A stretch of 64,000 nucleotides of DNA, from NCBI GenBank assembly GCA_028274465.1, contig CM051457.1:97525982-97589981 (forward strand). The letters are read 5' to 3'. Numbering within the stretch: the first letter of the stretch is position 1; each line of letters begins with the position of its first letter. This document shows, piece by piece, positions 12,290 through 22,837 of this stretch. Position numbers and translations under genes: made by a program. This stretch comes from Plantago ovata. Lineage: Eukaryota; Streptophyta; Magnoliopsida; Lamiales; Plantaginaceae. The notes under the pieces were generated by a model, which saw only the letters and a program-made list of their open reading frames with translations, ran no database searches and had not been told where the DNA came from.

Positions 12290-12352
12290 ATTTAAACTAG
12301 CTTTTTTAGTAATTAGGTACCATCAAGTGGTTGGTTTATGTAATTTTCTGAA
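12290..12352. repeat. Right terminal region (TIR-like) of the MULE
   Basis: Read inward from 12352, this segment matches in layout both ends of the element at 27.5-28.7 kb: TTACATAAA, a CCAACCA-like block, TAATTRCTAAAA, a short spacer, then TTACAAATAAGGCC. It lies about 230 bp upstream of the transposase start. The exact last base and any 9-11 bp target duplication cannot be fixed without the left end. Confidence 0.5.
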
Positions 12353-12470
12353 GATAATACTAGAGGTCATAGGTTCAACTCTCGTCAAGTGCGAGATTAT
12401 TTATAGTTTATTACTAGCTTTGTAATGCTACTTATGAAATTGTAATGGTTCGATTATTAAAAAAAGGTAA
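12353..12470 (+). repeat. 5'-truncated tRNA-derived SINE fragment
   Basis: This segment matches the 3' three-quarters of the SINE at 36843-36994. It shares the B-box-like AGGTTCAACTCTCG, the CAAGTGCGAGATTATTTATA body and the AATGGTTCGATTATTAAAAA tail. The A-box end is missing, and its upstream end lies directly at the MULE terminus. Confidence 0.7.
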
Positions 12471-13455
12471 AGATAATACTAATAAAATACTCTACAATAC
12501 ATGACAACTTAAATTGATTTATATAGAATTGCCCTTTAAAAACATTATTTGACTGATTTTGTCTTACACGTCCTTAATATATTTCATCTAATTAAAATAA
12601 TATACACTTTTAAGTATATATTTAGAAGAATGAATGAAGAAGAAAAACAAAACTATTCATTAAACATGAAGACATAGGAAATTGAAGAAAAGCCAAAATT
12701 CAATGGAAGTGAAATTGGAAGTGACTAAGAGCTCCATGGTGAAGATTGTGTTGTTTCAAGATAACTATATACTTATACTACTTCAATATATATATTTCAG
12801 TTTTTTTATGAATTATTTGGTAAAAAGATGTTGTATTAAGATCATGCCATCAAGGCTATTAAGCTTGGCACTGAACCCCTTACCCGAGAGCCAAACTAAA
12901 CTCTTGGTGGTGAAAACTGGTGCCGGTTAATTGTAGTGGTTGTCCTAGCCAATGCTGTTAACTTCAAATGGTGTTGTTTATGACCGCCAACATCTCTAAC
13001 TAGCGTTAGTTTGTAGCACCATTGTAACTGAATGACTTATGTCTCTATACCATCAAGTGAGTTGTGACTCTATAAATATATATCCTATAGAAATTGAAAG
13101 AGTAAATTGATAATGAATTCAAGCTACACTAACCTTTATTGTTGGAGAACCTTACCCCTCTTGTTTGTTCTTGCTTGTTGATGTTCGTTGGTGGTGTTAA
13201 ATAAAAGCGTAGAATATGAATCATCGATAAAGTAGAGTTTTGATTATATTAGGTTTGTTTTGATTTTGGAGCTGGAACGAAAAATTGAAAATATAAAGGG
13301 TTATATTGATGAATAATATAATAAAAAGACTCCATTTAGTTTTTTTTTGTTTTTTTGTTTTTTTTTTGTCCTGCATTTAGTATTCGTGTAATACTTAAGT
13401 TCTAATGTTCAAATAGGCATTACTACCTGAACTAAATTAGAGTTATTAAATATTA
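12471..13455. other. Intergenic, AT-rich, no gene seen
   Basis: The segment is AT-rich DNA with poly(T) runs near 13340-13370. Short open frames (for example 12682-12930) have no recognisable domain. I see no conserved gene or clear element ends here before the copia LTR. Confidence 0.6.
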
Positions 13456-13722
13456 TGTAGAGTTTGTAGCTCAATTATGTTGAGATATTAGTTTGAACGG
13501 TCAGGATTCTATTTGAAGATTGGAAGGCCAAGATTAACTGGAAGTTGGGCCTGAACGGGCTCGTCTGTGGACCAGTTTTTTCTTTAGAGCTGGGTAGTAT
13601 AGAACCAGATTGATGTTCATGTATATAAAGATACGTAGTTTGCTACAACTCTGTAACAAGCCGTAAGTTTACCTAGCTTCTTTGTCTGAGATAGTTTCGA
13701 GAGAAAGGGGTGAAACTCAACA
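13456..13722 (+). repeat. Copia-1 5' LTR
   Basis: The LTR is 267 bp, begins TG and ends CA, and contains a TATA-like 'gtatataaagata' (about 13620) as expected for an LTR promoter. It matches the two halves of the 3' LTR with a scatter of base differences. Confidence 0.85.
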
Positions 13723-13724
13723 AG

Positions 13725-13739
13725 TGGCGCCGTCTGTGG
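13725..13739 (+). other. Primer-binding-site-like TGGCGCCGTCTGTGG of copia-1
   Basis: It lies two bases after the 5' LTR. It is not the initiator-Met type (TGGTATCAGAGC) common in copia elements. The first seven bases complement a tRNA 3' end in GGCGCCA, as in plant tRNA-Asp; I cannot confirm the remainder. The identical 15-mer follows the LTR of gypsy-1. Confidence 0.6.
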
Positions 13740-16700
13740 AAATTTATGTTCTCAAGTTAAGAGATAGAGTACTCAAATCAATCAATGGCTTCAGGATTCA
13801 TTGTTGAGAAACTTACAGAAAAGGTAGACTTCTCACTATGGAAGTTGCAGATGGAAGCTCTTCTATCTCATAACAGTTATGAGGGAGCTCTAAAAGGTGA
13901 CGTAGGTTTTGATAAGACAGTTTCTGATGCTGACAAGAACACAGCTCTAAAGAAAGCATACACAATGCTGATACTATCCCTTGGAAGCAAGTCACTTTGC
14001 TGAGAAGTCTCAAAGGAGAAGACTGCCAAAGCAGTTTGGGACAAGTTAGAAGAGATCTATAATGTTAAATCCACTGCAAACAAGCTTTACCTAAAGCAAC
14101 AATTGTTTGCTTTTAATATGAACATGGAAAGGTCTGTTACTGATCAACTTGATGAGTTTAGTAAACTGTGTGCAGACCTTGAAGGCGTTGGTGTGACACT
14201 AGCAGATGATGACAAAGCTCTGGTGTTGTTAAATTCTCTGCCGAAGTCCTATGAAAATTTCATTGATGCCTCAATGATAACCAAGAGTACAACACTCACT
14301 AGTAGTGATGTTGAAACCGCCTTAATACAAAAGGAGAGGAAGAAGAATGATGCCACTAAACCAGTTGCTGAGGGATTATCAATCAAATGAAACTAGGAGA
14401 AGAAGCCTTTCCAAAAATTCAAAGGAAGGCAAACCAATAATCATCAGCATAAGGAACCTCAACAGCCAGGTGCAGCAAACATTGAAAGAAGAAAATGCTT
14501 CTACTGTCACAGGCCGGGGCATATCAAGACAATGCTTTGCATTCAAAAGAGATAAGAAGTCAAGGATTCCAGCTCAAGGTGGCGCTACTGCATCTGCAAG
14601 CATTGCTCAATCATCTGACTTTTATGAAGATGCTGAGGTACTCTCAATAACTGACTCTAAATGTAACTGGAATTGGGTGTTGGATTCAGGATGTTCTTTC
14701 CACATGTGTCCTGTGAAAGATTGGTTTGAAAACTTTAAAAGTGAAAATGGTGGTAATGTACTGTTAGGGAATGATCAAGCATGCCATGTTAAAAGAACTG
14801 GAAATATAAGAATGAGAAAGCATGATGGTGTTATCAGAATTCTTACTAATGTTAGGTACATTCCAGATCTCAAGAGAAATTTAATTTCACTTGGTACTTT
14901 AGACAGCATGGGATACAAGTATGAGTGCAATGCAGGTACTATAAGAGTTCTAAATGGGGATCAAACAATTCTCAAAGGTAACAAGAGAAATGGACTCTAT
15001 TATCTTGGGGGAGAAGTGGTATCTGGAGATGTATCTGTGGTACAGAAGGCATATAGAACTGAATTGTGGCACAGGAGGATAGAGATCCAAAGTGAAAAGG
15101 GACTGAAAGAGTTGTCTAATCAGGGCTTGCTGTGCGATGATGAAATATCTAAATTGCAATTTTATGACAATTGTGTTCTTGGAAAATCTCACAAGACAGG
15201 TTTCTCTACTAGAAAGCATACCACAAAAGGACCACTTGATTATATTCATTCAGACCTTTGGGGGCCGACTAAGAATAAAACACTAAGTGGAGGAAAGTAT
15301 TTTATGAGCATCATTGATGATTACTCTAGGAAAATATGGCTCATAATTCTTAAAACCAAGCATGAAGCATTCAGTAAGTTCAAGACTTGGTTGACTGAAG
15401 TTGAAAATCAGACTGAGAGAAAGGTGAAGTATCTTAGAACTGACAATGGCATGGAATTCTTGTCTGGAGAATTCAATTATCATTGCAAAGCAAAGGTTAT
15501 AATCAAGCACAAGACAATACCTGGAACTCCACAGCAAAATGGAGTAGCTGAAAGATATAATAGAACTATTCTGGAATGGGTAAGGTGCATGATTCTAAGC
15601 TCAGGTTTATCCAAGAAGTTTTGGGGTGAAGCAACATCCACAGCTTGCTATCTAATAAATCGAAGTATATCTTCTCCATTGGACTATAAAACACCAGAAG
15701 AAATATGGTCTGGTTCAGCTGCTAGTTATGAAAACTTGATAGTGTTTGGATGTTTGGCAATTAATGGTTCATGTCAAACAAGAGAAGCTGGAAGCCAGAG
15801 CTCTAAAGTGTATTTTCTTGAGATATCCACAAGGAGTTAAAGGTTACAGATTATGGAGCATTTTAAGTAGAGATGTTGTGTTCAATGAGAACATAATGCC
15901 ATTGAAATCAGGAACTGATGTGACAGTAATACACTTGCATGTCGATTCTGATGAATCTAGAAAAGATGGTAACACTCAGTCTGAGGTGGAGACAAAGTAT
16001 TTGGAACAATACGAGATGAAGATGATAATCAATCATCTGAAGAAGGACAAAGCACTGAAGGAGAAGATCACACAAGGAATCTCTTTTCATATCAGCTGGC
16101 AAAAGATAGAGTAAGAAGGACAAATAAACAAGCACCTGATATGCTAGGATTTGGAAGAATTGGCAAATCTTATATGGTCTCATATGCTCTAAACACAGCT
16201 GAAGAAATCTGTGCTGCAGAACCAAGCAACTATCATGAAGTTATTACTTGTTCTGAGAAAGAAAAATGGTTAGTAGTTATTCAAGAAGAACTAGAGTCAC
16301 TTGAGAAGAACAAAACTTGGCAGATAGTTACCATACCAAAGAACAAGAGAGTTGTTGGTTGCAAATGGATTTTTAAGAAGAAAATTGAGGCTGCAAATGA
16401 AGGGAAGATCAGATACAAGGCAAGGCTAGTTGCCAAAGGCTTTACTCAGAAGGAAGGTGTTGACTTTAATGAGATATTCTCACCAGTTGTGAAGCATACT
16501 TCCATAAGAATTCTTCTTGGAATTGTCACTCATCAAGGCTTAGAACTTCAACAAATGGATGTGAAGACAACCTTCCTCCATGGTGAATTAGAAGAAGAAA
16601 TTTACATGAAGATACCAGAAGGAGTTGATACTGAGAACAACAGTTCTAAGGCTTGCCTACTTCTAAAGTCTCTATATGGCCTTAAACAGTCTCCAAGGCA

Positions 16701-17192
16701 GTGGTATAAAAGGTTTGATGAGTTCATCACTTCGATTGGTTTTGTCAGGAGCAACTATGATAGTTGCATTTATCAGTTTAAATCTGATAAAATGTATTTG
16801 TTACTTTATGTTGATGACATTTTGATTACTGGAAAACCAATGTTAGATATTGATGTGTTGAAGATGAAGCTAAATGTTGAATTTGAGATGAAGGACTTGC
16901 GGGCAGCAAGAAGGATTCTTGGCATGGACATAGCAAGAAGCACAGATATCAGAAAACTATCACTTACTCAATCAAGCTACTTGTCAAAGGTGTTGAGAAA
17001 ATTCAACATGAACTGTGCTAAGCCTGCGGCTGATGAAACAAGGGTTGTCGGTCCCAGTTACAAGCAAATAAATTTGTTATTTAGCCAAAGGCAATTCACG
17101 ACTACAACGAAAACCGTAGTGTAGTAGTAGAATGACCTCGAGTGTCGTTCTCTAAGGACTATAACTAGCTTTATCTAATTTAATTAAGACAT

Positions 17193-18386
17193 AATTACTT
17201 TTGATACCCCCACTAAACAACTACTTTGCATCCTAACCCAACTATCGCGGAAAATTACAAAAAAACCCAAGTCACCGTCCGATGTTGACTCCGGCGTTCT
17301 CTCTCTCCTCATTTCTTCACATCCAAACAGCCCTTAACCATATTCCTTTTTCAATTTTCTTTTCTTTTCTTTTCTTTTCTTTTTACTTTTAAATTTTCCT
17401 TACTTCATTTTTATTAAAAAAACACATTTAAAAAAAAATAGAAAAGCAAAAACAAAGTTCCGATCGGAAATTACTGTTCCGGTCGAAACTTCCAGTTCCG
17501 AGCAGAACTGTCTGCTCCGATTGGAGCTTTTTCAGTTCCGATCGGAATTAGAGCGTTTCCAGTTCCGATCGGAACTGGAACAGCTCCGATTGGAGCTGTA
17601 CAGAGCTCCAATCGGAGCTCTAGTTCCGATCGGAACTGTCTGCTCCGATTGGAGCTTTTCTAGTTCCGATCGGAATTGGAAACGCTCCAGTTAGAGCATT
17701 TCCAGTTCCAATCGGAATTGGAAAAAAGCTCCAATCGGAGCTGTTCCAGTTCCGATCCGGAGCTCTAGTTCCGATCGGAACTGTCCGCTCCGATTGGAGC
17801 TTTTCCAGTTCCGATCGGATCTGGAAAAAAGCTCCAATCGGAGTTGTTCCAGTTCCGATCGGAATTGTCCGCTCCGATTGGAGCTTTTCCAGTTCCGATC
17901 GGATCTGGAAAAAAGCTCCAATTGGAGCTGTTCCAGTTCAGATCGTCTTCTTCGTTTTTTTTTTCAATTAGTATTTATTTATTTTTTTAAATAAAGAAAA
18001 AAAATGGGAAAAGAAAGAAAAAGGACTCATGTTGAAATTCATTTTTTTAGGGGTTTGTTTTAAAATAATTTTGTGTAGACTATTTTGAAGTAAAGTTAAA
18101 GTATGTGGGCTAATTTCTAAATAGTTTGTGTTAATATTGTAAAAATAAAATATTTGGGGTAAATTTGTAATAAATGAAACTTAATGTTTTAATGTTGTTT
18201 GGCCTTATTCAAAATCAGAAATTCCGGCAGGGGCGAAATAGTCATTTCCAGGGCTTAGAATGCAGAAAGTCAAATTTGTGGGTTCATCTGTAATTAGTTT
18301 TATTTAGTAAGGGTGGTTTATGTAATAAATAGTATAGGTGGACTAATCTGTAATAGCGGAAAATAGCAGGGGTACCAGAAGTAATT
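17193..18386. mobile_element. Non-autonomous inverted-end element carrying a palindrome array
   Basis: The ends are inverted copies of one another, following AATTACTTYTGRTACCCC (17193-17210 and 18369-18386). It lies inside the solo LTR. It has no open frame of note. The interior is an AT-rich frame around the palindrome array at 17460-17945. No clear target duplication is visible. It could be a MULE- or hAT-type non-autonomous element; I cannot decide. Confidence 0.55.
17460..17945. repeat. Array of short palindromes (TTCCGATCGGAA / CTCCGATTGGAG)
   Basis: About 30 head-to-tail palindromes of 12-18 bp occur here, for example AGTTCCGATCGGAACT. Two alternating types, GTTCCGATCGGAAC and GCTCCGATTGGAGC, are combined into larger units (for example 17760-17820 and 17860-17920). 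The array is much richer in GC than its AT-rich flanks. Either strand could fold into cruciforms. Confidence 0.9.
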
Positions 18387-19153
18387 TGCCCTTTCATTAA
18401 AGAATATAAAAAGCAGACGGTATAACAAAGGTTTTTCTAACAGATAATGGAGATTGGTGATAGTATGGTCCTTCAAAGCATAACGGGTTAATAATCATGC
18501 GTAAATTCCTCGGTTTTGCATGGAGATATTTGATCAATCAATTGTCCTGTTGCAATTATTAAACACTACGAAGATATAGATACTGACAGGTCAACACTAT
18601 TGTCCAATTGTGTTCCGTAATTATTCAACACTACGAAGATATAGATATGCATAGGTCGACGAGGGTCCAATTGTGCATAATAATTAATCAACATACGAAG
18701 ATATAGGCTGCGCCTGATCAACGAAATAAAGCAATAACACGGAGTATAATGCACGATATAGCCATTAGCATGATTGTCAACCCTTCACTAAGAATTCACA
18801 TACTACCACCAACGATAAGTTTAGCTACTCATAGTTGTCATGCAATCAACAGAAATCATAGAAGAAAACATGTTGAAAGATATATAAAAATAAGTAGAAT
18901 AAACCGTAAGATACAATGTTACCGAAGGTTGTCAGTCTCCGAAGAATCGCGATCCTACAAGCTCCAAACTGCTATGAAAAAGTATCTCCTAAGCTACGAA
19001 CCCCCAGAACAGGCTCTGGGAAGTTCCTACCTAAAACTACAGAGAAAGGTGAGAGAATAGGTCTGGAAAAGTATGAATTTCGGAGAAAAACTGAGCAACT
19101 ATATATAGGCTTCGAATTTGTGTGGGGCGAAGGGTCCCACACACCGGGCGATA

Positions 19154-19266
19154 AAAACGTGGAATTTCGCGAATTTTACTCCCGGGCGAATCGCCTGGTG
19201 TGGGGCGATTCGCCCCACGTCCCGGGCGATTCGCCCGGGAGTAAAATTCGCGAAATTCCACGTTTT
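19154..19266. repeat. Perfect 42-bp inverted repeat with nested inner hairpin
   Basis: The arms 19154-19195 and 19225-19266 are exact reverse complements. The 29-base loop contains a second dyad at 19200-19218 (GTGGGGCGA / TCGCCCCAC around one base). It is GC-rich, lies in the solo LTR, and would form a stable two-tier hairpin in RNA or single-stranded DNA. Confidence 0.95.
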
Positions 19267-20443
19267 CGACGTGTTTTTGGATTTCTTCCCCTTTTCGGAC
19301 TCGGTTTCTGACTTCTAGTGGCCTTCTAACCTCCAGATTCGACCCCTAGACTCCAAATCCTATCCGGAAACCTTCAGATACTCCAAATAGACTTCTGGAA
19401 CACCAATTCCTTGTCAACTTCAATATAATTGCCCCGAAATCCTCTTTTTTCAACCAAAACCTGTAAAATAAAAACTAAAGGGAAACGTGACACTATTCTA
19501 ATAAAATGCACTTAAATATAGCTAAATTAACATAGAGGATAGATAAAAATAGGTGAAAAAGACTCAAATGAAAGTGTAAAATACACATTCATCAGCGGCT
19601 ATACCAGTTAGTCCAAGTCTAAAACTGTCATCTAAGCAGAGTCCTATAACTCAGTTTGAAATGAACAAGATGAATAGAATTCCATATGCTAGTGCAGTTG
19701 GAAGTGTCATGTACTCTATGGTATGTTGTAGGTAGGATCTTGATTTCGCTAGGAGTTTAATCAACAGGTTTATGAGTGATCCAGGATTAGCTCATTGGGA
19801 AGCTGTGAAAACAGTTTTAAGGTACATTAAGGGTACTGTTGATCATGGTTTGAGATTGAAGTATTTGGATGATTGCACTCAGCCTCTTATTGGTTATGTT
19901 GATGCTGACTACGCATCAAATTTGGATACAAGAAAATCTATTACAGGTTATGTATTCAGTTGGAACTGCAATCAGTTGGAAGAGCACTCAACAATTTGTA
20001 GTTGCTCTATCTACTACAGCAGCAGAATTTATGGCTCTCACTGAAGCTGTAAAGGAAGCCTTATGGCTGAAAGGGCTACTCTTGGAACTTGGTGTTGATC
20101 AGAAAAGTGTTACAATATTTTGTGACAATCAAAGTGCTATACAACTAGCTAAGAACCAAATGTATCATGAAAGAACCAAGCATATTGATGTGAGGTTCTA
20201 TTTCATAAGGGACATCATCTCTGCAGGATCAATTAAAGTGAAGAAGATCCACACTTCAGAGAATACAACTGACAATCTTACCAAGTCTGTTCCAGCTGGG
20301 AAGTTCCAACTCTGCTCTAAGTTGATGCAAGTGACACAAGGGGCTGTACTCTAACCTTAAGGAGTACAAAAGGGGATGCACCCTAACATCAGGGGTGCGG
20401 TGGAAATGTTCCAGAATTAACTAATTGAGCTAAGGTGGAGATT

Positions 20444-22269
20444 TGTAGAGTTTGTAGCTCAATTATGTTGAGATATTAGTTTGAACGATCATGATTCTAT
20501 CCGACGATTAGAAGGCCAAGATTAACTGGAAGTTGGGCCTGAACGGGCTCGTCTCTAGACCAGTTTTTTCTTTAGGGCTGCGTAGTATAGAACTAGATTG
20601 ATTACCATGTATATAAAGATACGTCGTTTGCTACAACTCTGTAACAAGCCGTAAGTTTACCTCTCCCTTCTCCTAAAAACCCTATCTACCGCCCCTCCCT
20701 TTTCAAGCGCCACCGATTTGGCTCTTCCAGAGCTAGATCAGAGCAGAAGCTCCTCCTCTTTTCTTGTTTTCTTTGTTTCCTTTTTCATTTTTTTTTCTGT
20801 TTTCCATTTTTTATAATAAACCAGATCTGATCTATTTTTCTATCCAAACCTTGAGATTGTTACTAGGAGATGGTGATGGGTGTGGGTATGGAGGAGTTTC
20901 TCGCGGTGGTTGTTGGCGGAGACAAGGTGGTGATGAAGTGTGATGATGGTGAGAGGACTGTATTAGACTGATTGATGAATGGAAGGAGAAGCCGCTGGAT
21001 GGCTGTGTAGCTGCGAGAAGTTGGAGCGGGAGGTGGTTGTGGTGGCGTCTTGGTGGAAGCGGTGGTCTGGTGATGATTTGATGGGTTCCGTCCGGCGCGC
21101 GGTGGTTGTGATCCAAGCGGAGAGGTGGTTGTGATGGGCCCCAGTGGTGCGTTGTGGTGATGGGTGTGAATGGTGGGTTCTGACCGTGGAGTAAGGGGTG
21201 GTGTTGGTGTAGCAAATGAGATGGAGATGTGGTAGTTTCGGGCAGAGCGTGGTGGTTGTTTCTAGGCGGTAGCAGGGTGGCTTGTGGGAGGTGGTGATGG
21301 AGCTGTTTTTGGGGCGGAGGAGTTACGGTGGTGGAGGAGCAAAAATTGGGTACTGTAGCAGTTCCTGAAATCGTAAGAAGAGAAGTAGATTTGGAGATTA
21401 GAGGTTTGGGTGTTTTGAGGAGGCTTTACTTTTCGGATGAGCTTGATGTGGTTTATGATTGGAGGAAGTAAGTGGATGGTTTTGAGGCTTTCTATGATGT
21501 CTGTCTGTTGTGATTTACTTCGGAGGTAGCGTGGCAGCTAAGGTTTTGAAGAGATGCAGTGAGTGAAGGATGCGGGCACTATGATGATTTGGCTCTTGGA
21601 TCTTTTGGGTTTTGGCAAGTTAGCCCCCGGTTTATTGAGTTGTTTTGTCTGGTGTAGGTGTTCTTGTTTTTCCGAGTTTTTATTGATGTTGGTTCTAGCT
21701 TATGGTGTTTCGGGTGTCGTGGGCGAAGGATGCGGAAGCAATGATGAAGAGTGTCATGGATCTTCTGGGTTTTGGCAAGTCAGCGCCCGTTAGTTGTGTC
21801 CGTTGATTGTTTTCGTCTTGTGTAGGTGTTCTTCATGGACTTTTGTTGTTTGGTAAGGCTCCAGCTCAAGTCTAGGTGTTTCGAGTTGTAGTGGGTGGAG
21901 GAGATTGTGAAAGTGCAGGGAGGCGATCAGACATGGGTCCAGGATCACAGGGGTTCAGATTGATCCGTTGCGCTTATATTAGAAGCACGGTTGAAGAGGT
22001 TTAGGCGACTTGGAGAGGTAGAGATGAATCAGTGCGATAGGTTCTGTTTCGAGTGAGTTAAGGTTCAGGGGTTTAGGTGTTGGTTTCGGATTTTGGTTTA
22101 GGGCCTTTCGGGTTATGGTGCTTGTTGGTTTAGATCTGGTGTTGTACTTGTAGCATTTATTATGCCATTTTCTAATTTAATATATATAAAATTTGGCCAT
22201 TTCAAAAAAAAAGTTTACCTAGTTTCTTTTGTTTGAGATAGTTTGGAGAGAAAGGGGTGAAACTCAACA
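20444..22269 (+). repeat. Copia-1 3' LTR, split by a retroposon
   Basis: The LTR starts right after the purine tract 'taaggtggagat' and matches the 5' LTR up to GTAAGTTTACCT at 20662. It resumes at 22211 and ends CTCAACA at 22269. Confidence 0.85.
20663..22210 (+). mobile_element. Poly(A)-tailed retroposon in the copia-1 3' LTR
   Basis: A 1548-bp insertion is flanked by a 10-bp target duplication, AAGTTTACCT (20653-20662 and 22211-22220). It ends in A9 after 'aaaatttggccatttc', the signature of LINE-type target-primed integration. There is no RT frame. The interior is GT-rich and contains a tandem duplication of roughly 150 bp (around 21580-21680 and 21720-21850, both with 'gggttttggcaagt'). 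Candidates are a LINE deletion derivative or a retrocopy of a non-coding transcript. The Pro/His-rich antisense frame (20832-21215) has no recognisable domain. Confidence 0.7.
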
Positions 22270-22458
22270 GATTCTTCCGGACTTCCACTCAAATTATATG
22301 TAGTGATAATTAAGTTCATTGAAACAATCAAGACAGAAAAAGTTTTATGTTGCAAATTACATGGGCCGAGGTGGTAAACTAGCAATCGACTGTGCTGTGA
22401 AAAGTAATAGTTGACAGAACTCCGGAAAGTTAATATCTAGATCATGTAGATCGAGTCG

Positions 22459-22776
22459 TTAGAGCGGTGTACAAGGTGGAAAGTTGGCTGAGCACTGGTC
22501 GGGGAGCTGAACTGCGATGGTTCGATCAACGTAAGGTATGGTTGGGCCATTGAGAACCAAACATAGACAAGGCTGGCCTAGAGCTTGTATTGCCGCACAG
22601 CATGCTTCACTTGGTGGAAGTGCAACAAATGGATTCACTGCTTGCTGGCAAGGCATGAGCTCCATCAACGCCCCGAAAAACGTGCTGTCACAGATTTGCC
22701 CCTTGCTTTCCTGTGGAAAAACAAGAATAAACACTACCAGCAGCAATGTGAAGGTTCTGGGTTCAACACGCTTCAT
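22459..22776 (-). CDS. 8-cysteine lipid-transfer-protein-like secreted protein
   Basis: This is a single-exon frame of 105 residues. Residues 1-26 form a signal peptide (basic start, LLLVVFILVF core, cleavage near SKGQ). The mature part has the eight-cysteine pattern of plant nsLTP/hydrophobic seed proteins: single Cys in QICD and MPCQQ, CC in EACCAA, CLC, then Cys in DQC and PPC. In the family these make four disulfides around a hydrophobic cavity that binds lipids in the cell wall or apoplast. The CxC with Leu between and the short length suggest a type 2 or DIR1-like member, but I cannot assign an orthologue. A TATATATA stretch about 40 bp upstream (near 22815) could be the TATA box with a very short leader. 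The gene looks intact. Confidence 0.85.
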   Translation of the reverse strand: MKRVEPRTFTLLLVVFILVFPQESKGQICDSTFFGALMELMPCQQAVNPFVALPPSEACCAAIQALGQPCLCLVLNGPTIPYVDRTIAVQLPDQCSANFPPCTPL

Positions 22777-22837
22777 CTTTATCCCAGAATGCTACTGTTG
22801 TCCTAGTTTTTATGCAACAGTATATATAATGTACTAA

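Larger units (their letters stand above)
3289..12352. mobile_element. Mutator-like element (MULE) with ULP1-like protease and MURA-like transposase
   Basis: Two convergent genes lie in one element: a ULP1/C48-type protease gene on the plus strand and a MURA-like transposase on the minus strand, their 3' ends about 650 bp apart. MULEs carrying a ULP1-like gene are a known plant class (Kaonashi-type). The right end, read inward from about 12350, begins with an AT-rich segment of the form TTACATAAACCAACCA followed by TAATTACT. The termini of the element at 27.5-28.7 kb resemble it, supporting its identity as a terminal inverted repeat. The left terminus is lost in the gap. Introns and intergenic spaces are packed with GCTAGTTTCA. 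A target duplication cannot be checked. Confidence 0.75.
17031..19594. mobile_element. Solo LTR inserted in copia-1, with 5-bp target duplication
   Basis: The insertion starts TGATGAA and ends TTCATCA, and is flanked by GCGGC at 17026-17030 and 19595-19599. It splits a codon run of copia-1, and removing it rejoins the copia frame. The TG...CA ends and 5-bp duplication are those of an LTR. There is no internal coding region, so it is a solo LTR. The 'cgagtgtcgttctctaaggac' type sequence near its start is reminiscent of Tat/Ogre-like gypsy LTRs (inference). About 1.2 kb of its length is a further nested insertion. Confidence 0.8.
13785..20354 (+). pseudogene. Copia-1 gag-pol polyprotein, broken
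   Basis: Gag starts at 13785 and has an in-frame TGA at 14001-14003. Frames then shift near 14370, 15750 and 16110. Protease is marked by VLDSGCSFHM, integrase by LWHRRI, HSDLWGP, LRTDNGMEF and GTPQQNGVAERYN, and RT by QMDVKTTFLHG and YVDDILIT. Coding stops at 17030, where a solo LTR is inserted. It resumes at 19600 with LKLSSKQSP and YASAVGSVMYSM, has a TAG near 19733 and a frameshift near 19960. It ends with RNase H (ALSTTAAEFMALTEA, FCDNQSAIQLAKN). The SFHMCP protease motif recalls the Ivana/Oryco lineages, a tentative placement. As sequenced it cannot make a full polyprotein. Confidence 0.85.
13456..22269 (+). mobile_element. Copia-1: decayed Ty1/copia retrotransposon with nested insertions
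   Basis: The 5' LTR (13456-13722) and 3' LTR (20444-22269, itself interrupted) both start TGTAGAGTTTG and end CTCAACA. Between them lie gag, protease, integrase, RT and RNase H in copia order. Foreign DNA interrupts it twice: a solo LTR at 17031-19594 in the RT/RNase H region and a retroposon at 20663-22210 in the 3' LTR. The flanking five bases (tatta and gattc) do not match, so target duplication is lost or the ends are slightly off. Confidence 0.85.

Noticed and set aside
12682-12930. 82-residue frame in the spacer before copia-1
   Set aside because: AT-rich, no domain, no splice or promoter context.
20832-21215. 127-residue His/Pro-rich frame on the minus strand
   Set aside because: Low complexity, antisense within a retroposon, no homology I recognise.
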